This document shows, piece after piece, positions 21,943-64,000 of a DNA stretch of 64,000 nt (positions within the stretch are counted from its first letter, which is position 1; each line of letters opens with the position of its first letter). The DNA comes from Diphasiastrum complanatum (lineage: Eukaryota; Streptophyta; Lycopodiopsida; Lycopodiales; Lycopodiaceae), in NCBI GenBank assembly GCA_029204225.1, contig CM055107.1, forward strand, positions 9,357,472 through 9,421,471. The letters are read 5' to 3'. A program made the translations under genes and the position numbers. The notes under the pieces are model-generated. The model saw nothing but the letters and a program-made list of their open reading frames with translations. It searched no databases and was not told where the DNA came from.

Positions 21943-23336
21943 ATGGCCGCTTCTCCCATTTGGGATGAGTTGGAGTTGTTGCCCGATAGAAAGTTGCGTT
22001 GCCCTTTTTGTCAGAAAGAGTTGGGAGGGAACGCCTCCCGGGTACGAGCACATTTGGGAGGATTGCGTGTCCGGCCGTCAGGGGGACGCTACGGGATCGG
22101 CGTTTGTATATCCATCCCCCTGCGGAGAGGGCTCGAATTCTCGACACATATGCTGAGCCAGGTGCTGAGGCCGGCGAGCCATCCACATCCACCAGTGCAC
22201 CCACTGTCACCCCCGCCACCGCCCCCGCATCCGCCACCGCACCTGCCTCCGCCACCGCACCCGCCTCCCCCACCCCGTCCGCCAGTACTCCCCATGGATC
22301 CATAGCCTCCACTTTCGTAGCTGCAGCTATGCCACCACCTCCAGAGCCGCACCGTCCATCCGCATCTTCTCAGCCATTCACATCCTGAGGCACTAGACAG
22401 ACCCATGAGGTGAAAACTCACTTAATTGGCTGCCAAGTAATGCAGGATTGTTCTGCTTGCGTGTGTGAGTGGAACTGGTCAGCGTTCAGCCTCGTTCACA
22501 CGAACAGGCGCAACCGCCTCACGTAGGAGCGGTGCAATGACTTGTGGTACTTCAACACCAACACCAGAGTGGTTCGGCGCATCGCAGACAACATGAGGGC
22601 AAGAGGTGCACACACCCTACTACTGCAGGTAAGTTTCTATGCCCTGACGTTTTGCTTTCGTGCCATGGCATGCAATCAGTTTAATGCCATCCTGTTGCTT
22701 CGGCTATTCTCACGAATGATTGACTTGTGTAGGTCAATCCGGATGATTGCATGGTTCCTGCGGCTGATCCAGAGTCAGAGCCAGAGGTTGATGCAGACGA
22801 CTGCTCGTCGTGCACTGCGGGGTGATCCTGAGGATGATCCTGATGCCGAGGAGATTACCCCCCTCCCTGCCAACGTGCCACTGCCCTTCTCTGATGATGA
22901 CCACTCACATGATTCAGACGAGACAGTCGACATCCCAGGGGATGGTTACCGTGCCCCACCCACTACTGCCGCTACAGAGACCCTTGCTGATTATGGCTGG
23001 GCAGAGGCTGCAAGGGAGGTAGAGGCTGCAGCTCAAAGATGCACAGGTAGGGCATCACAGCTCATGGCATCACAAGCAGGCAGTTCCCAGAGTGCACCTC
23101 GTGGCAGAGGTAGACCCCCAGGCAGGAGTGTACCACAAAGGGTTCCTTCCAGCAGGCCCAGAGGCAGACCTCCGAAGAGGCCACGCACCAATGACTTTTC
23201 CAGGAGTCTATTGGTGGGCGTTGGCCCAGACTTGGAGGATTCTCAGATGCCCACAGACATAGACTCCGAGCCTGAGTTTGTATTTGCAGCACATGTGTCT
23301 ATCCAGATGCGCTTGGAATCAATGTGGCCACGATAG
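21943..23336 (+). pseudogene. internally deleted hAT derivative (BED finger plus dimerisation end)
   Basis: Starts MAASPIWDELELLPD with a BED-type finger, CPFCQKELGGNASRVRAHLGG (C-x2-C, then H). After a frame change there is an Ala/Pro/Thr-rich linker to 22,388. The core is missing. At about 22,440 the hAT C-terminal dimerisation segment begins (CVCEWNWSAFSLVHTNRR), with the conserved Glu before WNWS; a TAG at about 22,524 interrupts it just after NRLT. The frame from 22,542 is split by a likely intron (GTAAGT at 22,630; exit near 22,730). The acidic tail (22,800-23,336) has AT-hook-like RGRGRPPG and RPRGRPPKR. Probably a non-autonomous relic. Confidence 0.65.
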
Positions 23337-23360
23337 TTGGATATGATCCAAGCGCATCTG
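23304..23360. other. hairpin spanning the hAT-derivative stop codon
   Basis: CAGATGCGCTTGGA (23,304-23,317) pairs perfectly with TCCAAGCGCATCTG (23,347-23,360). The stop TAG at 23,334-23,336 is in the 29-base loop. Confidence 0.7.
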
Positions 23361-23999
23361 CCTATCCAGCGTAGATGACTCAAGCGATGTCCAGCATGTT
23401 TTTATAGGTTGAATTCAGTTTCGCTGTTTTCTTCCTTGTTAAAACACCCACTAACCCTCAAGCCAAATCATCCTAGAATTCCTTCGAGCCAGCTAGCTTT
23501 TTGCCCCATCACTCCACTTTGAATCAGAGCTTATTGAGGTAGAGAAACGGCAGGAACAGCGATATTACGTGAGATTACAGTATCACGGTTTTTTCCTTTG
23601 TAAAAAGTACATATTTTTTAAGAAAATGGAACGCGTCCCGTTCTGGAAGGGGCAACTATGTGAGTGAGTTAGGACATACCTTAAAAAAGTTTCCTTTCTC
23701 CATTCAAGTGAAATAGAAACTATTGCTTGAGAATTTGCATTATCCGAATGTAATCTTGGATTTTTATTTTTTTGAAATGTGTCCAAGCTAAAACCATACC
23801 TTATCAGGTTGAGTGGTATCACATGTTGCCAACTTCAGAGCTTGACATGTGCTTAAAGATTTAATTGACTTTCATTCATATAGTCTAGCATTAGGCAGAG
23901 ATCTAAGAAAAATTTCTCCATTTAAGTGACATGCTAGTTAGTTATGTTAAGCAGCTTCCACATTTTTTCTCCTGACAGAGCAGCACCTGATGCATACAG
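23361..23999 (+). other. 3' end of the intron before the first visible APP exon
   Basis: AT-rich, no gene recognised. Its last part contains a pyrimidine tract (TTTTTTCTCCTGACAG). Using that AG would bring an in-frame TGA (23,988-23,990) into the exon, so the AG at 23,998-23,999 is the better acceptor. Confidence 0.6.
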
Positions 24000-58513
<34,514 letters not shown>

Positions 58514-60909
58514 ATGAGATGCTATGAAGCAACCATTTTAGGGAGGTACTGTTTCTTTGAGAGAAGTTGCTCTACAAGCCTCTAGCTAAGTCTGTTTTCT
58601 CTTGTAGATATTTTTATTGTGTGCAGTAGCGTAGGTCATTGGGTTTCTTGTTTTCTGTGCTTTTGCAAATAGTTTTTTTCATAAACTTATTTGCTATCAG
58701 GCTAAGCCAAATCAGTTATCAATGAGAGAGATCCCTCTCTCCAGGTCTCTGCTTTTCTGAAGGGCGACAAGCTGGCTTGGCTGCATATTCTGTGGTTCTA
58801 TGGGATGCTAGAACGAAATGCCTTTCATTATGTTTGTTTAAGGGGCACTACCTTACGATAAAAGTCAACCTTCACGTGTGCTACTGAAGCCTGCCTTGCG
58901 TAAAAGTTACGCACATTGAGTAGAAAAAGCTCCAAGTAGCAGTTTGTTTTACTGACTGCGCTTATTATCATAAATTGTGCTGGATCCAGCTGTCGAGCAA
59001 ATCAACTAAACAACGTGCTGATACTGGTGAATGGCAAAGTCCAAATGTAATCAGGACTCATTTGTTTGTAAAAAGCGCCCCCAGTCTTATAATAAAGCTT
59101 AATCAATATAATACTTGTATAGCCTTTAAAATTCTGAACTACTTGGCTCCATTTGGTGTCCTTGCCATAATGATGGCAAAGATTAGAAATGATTTAAATC
59201 TGATCAATCGTAGTGATTATGGTGTTTGACATAAAGATTTTAAAGTTTTGCCATATGCAATGAACAATTCAAGAGGATTATTCAACTATGTCACTATTTC
59301 CCCCTTCTTCCCTGAGTGGCAAGTGTTTGATAATGACTCTTTTAGTTTTGAAGATTTTTCTGAAATGTTATTCTGTCACGATATACCTTTGTTTGTGTCA
59401 TATTGACTAAGAACTATTGGACGACAAACAGGTACCAGTATATATTCCATAAGCATCTTCCTTGCATTTATAGCTGTCTTTTGAGTTGCAAAAAGAACTA
59501 ACCAATCTTCTTTTCAACAGAAGATTTGAGCAGATAAGCTTCGTTAAATTCCGAGACAATGTCAGTGTGGAAAGATAATCGTGGCATCCTGCCATGAATG
59601 TTCACAATAAGATGTGGAGGATTCCACCATGGCGATGTAAAATGTCAAGTTAAGAGAACTGCGCAAACAATGGATTCATACAAAAATCGTAAAAGACCTC
59701 AGTTTTACAGTGCACTAAATCCAATGGTTGGCTCTCAATCATTTGATAAGTGATCAATCCTGTTTGAAATGGAACATGGCGTGCAAGCTGTATGCACAGC
59801 AAAATCGGCTGAGAATTGAGGGAAGTTTTTGATTACCAGTAATAATTTTGAGAAACAAAGTAAATGAGGCTTTTAGGTCACATGAGAAACATAGCAAGAG
59901 GATCATGCATCCTATAAACATGAAGCTGTGAAATGAATTTGGCAAGAGAAAGTGCATCATCCTTAAAGGAATAGGCTGTCAACACTTAGAGAGACCCTAG
60001 GGAGTATCTGTTTCTTGGCAAACATGAGATTGCCAACTCTAGAATAAGTAGTTTTGCAGGCAGCCTCAACAAAGCTCTTAGAAAATGCAGCAGTGATCTA
60101 CTTAGACTTTGGAAAATCAATTGCCAGCTACCAACAGGGGGATCACATTGCCTTGAGAAAATGGGCCAGAAAGCATTACCAAGAGTGTTTTGTTTCCTCT
60201 ATCCATAAAAGCAATGTAAACCAAGCATATTAAAGCTAGAAATCAGGGACTCCGATTGATTTACTCACAAAATTTTATTCACTTACAAAATTTAGAGCAT
60301 TTCTAAGCATTTATGCTACTCTCAAGGTTTTAACAATGCACGAACTTTTTAAAGATGCAATTTGGGAAGGCCGACTCAATAAATGGAATCAAGGTCATAA
60401 TTTTTGTTTTTAAGATTGCCATAATTTTCTCAAAAAGTGTTCCAAGTTGTGACAATATTCATGATTAGTAGTATATCAAAATAAAATTATAGCCTTTGGT
60501 GTGTAAATAGACATGTTTAAGTGGATTTTGCAGATAACATTTATATAACTCTATGCCAAAGGTAATACTCCTTGTATGTTTAATGTTCATTAAGCGTCTC
60601 TCCCAATTCATATGGTGAAAAGAAAAAAATGTGAACGTCGCTTTGCAATATTGGCTTTCCATATCAATCAAAATAAAGATTTTTAGCGAGCATTAAAAGG
60701 TGGACTAGAAGCCATTTGAGCAAGCATTTTTAGGCATCAACTATCCATTAGTGAGCATTTTCTTCATGTAAGATTATGGCACTAGAGTTTTTTTTATTAA
60801 CTACATGTTGAAAATTATCGTCTCTGTACATGAAGCTTTCTCCCTTCACCATCAACTTCATAATTGCTAGATTCATCTAATATATGTATGTAGCAAAGTA
60901 CTTGTTTAG
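58514..60909 (+). other. APP2-like 3' UTR and downstream AT-rich DNA
   Basis: The 3' UTR must start here. An AATAAA near 59,092 is a possible but unproven polyadenylation signal. No further gene recognised. Confidence 0.4.
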
Positions 60910-61225
60910 CATAATAGTCATCAATTCCTAGGCCCTTTTTTCTAGAGGTTGTCCATCCTCAATCATGGTGAAAAAAGGTCAATAGGGTGTTCAATCCCTT
61001 GGCCTTGTCCCAATTCTTTATAGACTCCTCTGAGCCTTCATTATAGACTTAGAAGTAAGCCTTCTTTATAGACTCCTCTGAGCCTTCATTATAGACTTAT
61101 AAATAATCCTTCTTTCTAGACTCCTATGAGCCTTCTTTGTTTACTGTCTTAAGCTTAGAAAGCTTCTTGTTTCGATTCTTGTTCTTTTGGCACTTTCATG
61201 AGTACCTACCTGCACATACCCTCAA
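60910..61225 (-). repeat. dispersed repeat R1, minus-oriented copy
   Basis: Inverse copy of 47,205-47,440. It contains an internal tandem duplication of a ~60-bp unit (ATAGACTCCTCTGAGCCTTC). Confidence 0.65.
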
Positions 61226-61850
61226 AGAGAGGTCAGTCCTTAAGCGCAAAGGGCTTCTTATTCTTGTTTTGGTTCTTCAGGCACTTTCATAAGTACTTGA
61301 AAGCTCAGTTTCCATACCATCTGATATGGCTCACAATAGGTTCTTAGTTCTACATGTAGTAATACCTGCATACTCAAATCAGTAGAGCAGTAAATTCATA
61401 CAATATCCAAAAAGAATAATGGTCATTGGTAGATTCATATCATCAAAGTCTATTTTGGGTTTGAAGCTGGGAAAGTCTTTATTACTTTGGGGTAATTGGT
61501 CTCTACAAATTACAGTAAGATTCAACAACTAGCGTATTTTTCTTAAAAAAAAATTAAGAGTATCATTTGCAAAAGCATTGTCTCAATTATTGTGTGTTAT
61601 TTTTTTTTTTTAAAAGATCAATCAAAATAAGCATTTCACGTTGTCTAACTATGTTCTCACAACATATAATACATTGAATTATAACATTTATTAAAAATGA
61701 TAAATAAAATAAAACCACATTTCTTTTCATTCCAACCTAAACTAAATACAAAAAAAAAAAAAAACACACATAATGACACAAATCTTAAATAAATAATAGT
61801 GATAAATAGATAAGATATGCATGATAGCTAACCTTTCTACTAATTTAATT
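61226..61850. other. AT-rich spacer
   Basis: No gene seen. Contains poly(A) and poly(T) runs near 61,600 and 61,750. Confidence 0.5.
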
Positions 61851-62450
61851 TGTTACGTGATGTGGCTTTTGATATGGACAAGCCATCAAACTACTCATTG
61901 GATTCATAAGTTTATTTGCTGCAATTGTATTCAAATAAAGGCATCAGTGATTGCCATTGTTGCGTTAGTTTTAACAATATCTACCAAAATTTCATAATCT
62001 TGGACCCATCTGACATTCTGAGAGAGAAGAATTTTCTCCTCAGATGCAGCTTCGAAGTGACAACTCTCACTTCATAGTTCATGGTATCAGAGCGAATTCT
62101 GTAATTTACTATTACCTTCATGATATCAGAGCAATATGTTATACCAAAGCTCTAATACTTGATATCTATCGTGATATCATATTCTTCAGTTCATAACATC
62201 AGTTTCAGTATCAGAGAATCATTTTCCAATTGTAGCACAGCATGGTATCTCTCTCTTAACGTCATTGATACAATCGATAGACTAAAGTTCCAGATGGATT
62301 TTCAAAGTAGAGCTGATCTTATTGCAGACAAGCTGAATGGATCCAATTATCATTTGTGAAAATTTAAGATGAAGACCTTGCTAATCACCAAAAGTTGTGG
62401 GATGTTGTTACAGTTGAAATTTTGTTAGGATCTAGTGCAGTATGCAGATC
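61851..62450 (+). mobile_element. Ty1/copia remnant: LTR, PBS and start of gag
   Basis: A candidate 231-bp LTR (61,851-62,081, TGTTACG...GTTCA) is followed by PBS TGGTATCAGAGCG (62,082-62,094). Gag-like ORF starts at 62,294 (MDFQSRADLIADKLNGSNYH), a TGA replaces the usual Trp codon, then KFKMKTLLITK. This matches the N-terminus of plant copia gag. It fades after about 62,430; no pol or second LTR seen. Confidence 0.65.
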
Positions 62451-64000
62451 ACATCACACAATCACCATAGTCACTCCTCACAAGCTCTCATAGATGGCAC
62501 AACAAAAGTTATTAGATTACAAAGAAACACTGTACATATAGAGTTCACAAACTACATGAAAAGGCAGGTGTCCTAAAATTGGCCTACCACCTGTCAAACT
62601 AAGGTCGGGCCCAATATGGCCAGATTCGACCGACAAACTTGGGACATGCCCCCAAGTATAGCAAGTACTGTAAATAACTATGTACAGGCTAATTTTTCCT
62701 ATGTGTGGCTACCCGGCTAACCCAAGTAATCGTCTATGGGATCAGTGTCCGATCAATGTATCCTAACGGGTCACGTCCCGATCACAACCATATACAGTAA
62801 ACCAAATAAACTGTACACTAATTATATATTTATAGCTTATACTAATGAATAAGATCACAAGCTGATTTTTAACTCTCTCTTTTAAGTTCAAATGTGATAA
62901 GAGTGAAAAACAATATATTGCAACAGTGTCTGGAGTGTCCAAAAGATGTTATGCATATCACAGCTACTATTTACTTGACTCACACTCAAGCACACCAACA
63001 AACCACCAAGTTTGACTCACAAAGTATCATGTAAACACAATGCTCATATAAAGAGTCTATCACACTCTCGACCAACTAACTCGTCTCCAATCCAACTTGA
63101 CCACAAGTGGACCACATGAGTGACATGGCTCAAACTGAGGAAATCCCACTGCCACCATGAGACTTACATCCTCCATCTAGCTAGGCTGACATCCTATCAG
63201 ACACTTACAAGCATAGAACTATAAAGCTGACATAAAGGAGCAACTGAGGCTCAACCTGAGGAAATCTTACTGCCACCATAAGATTATACCCTCACTAGAT
63301 AGACAACTAGTAGACAATGACAAGTCAATGAGCATAAAATGACTACTTTGCTTCTGACGTAACAAATGCACAACCACATAAAACTTTGACTCAGATCTAG
63401 ACTCCTGTGACAAGGCAACATGCAAGCCCACACACACTCATGCAAACCAACACGAATGATAAAGCGTCAAATACATGACCAAGGCCTATCCATAAGTGGT
63501 ATCCTGTCGTACCAACACTTGTGCCACCTGTAGATCTGTTGCTACACCACTGGTCTCCAAATCAGGTCTCCAAGCATGGCCCGCACCTGTAACCAAGATG
63601 TCCTCACGTCCAAGCATATCACATATATGTCCTCATACATCATCCAAGATCAACCATCTCGAACCAATGAGTGCTCCAAGACTCATCCCTGATGTATTTC
63701 CCAAACAAAGCTATGCACCAAGCCGCTTTGCCCTAACATCTTGTCCAATAAGCCCTGAAAGCTGATCCCCATCCATTCCCCATGCTCCAAGCACAAGAGT
63801 CTACCAAGGACTCAATGAATGAATGTACACAAATCTCACCATAGGCTATACCTGAGTAGCTCGCCCACCTCCCAGAGATATTGATGATGATCTGTCTGTC
63901 CTACATCCCATGTAGGTTCAACTTTCCATGCTTGACGTTGCCAACTCTGATTTGACCAGTCTATAGGCCTCCCACCAAGGAGCCTATCTTCCCACAACAT
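62451..64000. other. unassigned right edge
   Basis: No gene or domain recognised on either strand. The short plus-strand open frame at 63,496-63,765 has no recognisable motif. Probably repeat-derived. Confidence 0.4.

Noticed and set aside
23979-23999. Acceptor at the AG of CTCCTGACAG for the first visible APP exon
   Set aside because: It would include an in-frame TGA at 23,988-23,990; the AG at 23,998-23,999 gives a clean frame.
62451-64000. Third LTR retroelement at the right edge
   Set aside because: No primer-binding site, LTR pair or pol motif could be found on either strand.

Overview
This looks like nuclear DNA from a land plant with a large, transposon-packed genome. The evidence is a plant-type Xaa-Pro aminopeptidase gene split over very long introns, Ty3/gypsy chromovirus-like and Ty1/copia elements primed by the plant initiator-Met site (TGGTATCAGAGC), plant telomere-like TTTAGGG motifs and BED-finger hAT transposases. 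Introns above 10 kb suggest a non-angiosperm (gymnosperm, fern or lycophyte) more than a compact angiosperm, but the sequence alone does not settle this.

Layout. 1-24 kb is a nest of transposons. A minus-strand gypsy element (1-5278) runs off the left edge. A decayed minus-strand hAT transposase (6.2-8.5 kb and 15.56-15.98 kb) is split by a complete plus-strand gypsy element (8544-15558) that carries two LTRs in tandem at each end inside one 5-bp target duplication. A head-to-head hAT paralogue (16.76-18.72 kb) is itself interrupted by a third, truncated gypsy copy (18.72-21.29 kb). An internally deleted hAT derivative follows (21.94-23.34 kb).

24.0-58.5 kb is one host gene on the plus strand: the C-terminal two thirds of a plastid-type aminopeptidase P (APP2-like), in nine exons. 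All five expected metal ligands are present and every exon joins in frame. Its first exons are not visible, so the intron upstream of 24,000 probably continues past the left edge. The next introns are 16.3 and 11.7 kb and are filled by a family of APE-type LINEs, all in gene-sense orientation, plus a fold-back repeat, a decayed gypsy element, a SINE and microsatellites.

58.5-64 kb is mostly AT-rich sequence with no gene recognised, an inverted copy of an intronic repeat, and a Ty1/copia remnant.

The most interesting signal is in the LINE family. In four independently decayed copies, ORF1 and the endonuclease/RT ORF2 lie in the same frame and are separated by one conserved TAG, followed by a six-base spacer and a GC-rich hairpin, with no ATG before the endonuclease. 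That is the design of stop-codon readthrough. The same family ends in a covarying 3' hairpin and sits repeatedly between (CT)n tracts in head-to-tail order, which suggests insertion into (CT)n microsatellites. Also notable are the doubled LTRs of the intact gypsy copy and three loci built from short GC-rich palindromic 'words' next to T/A tracts.
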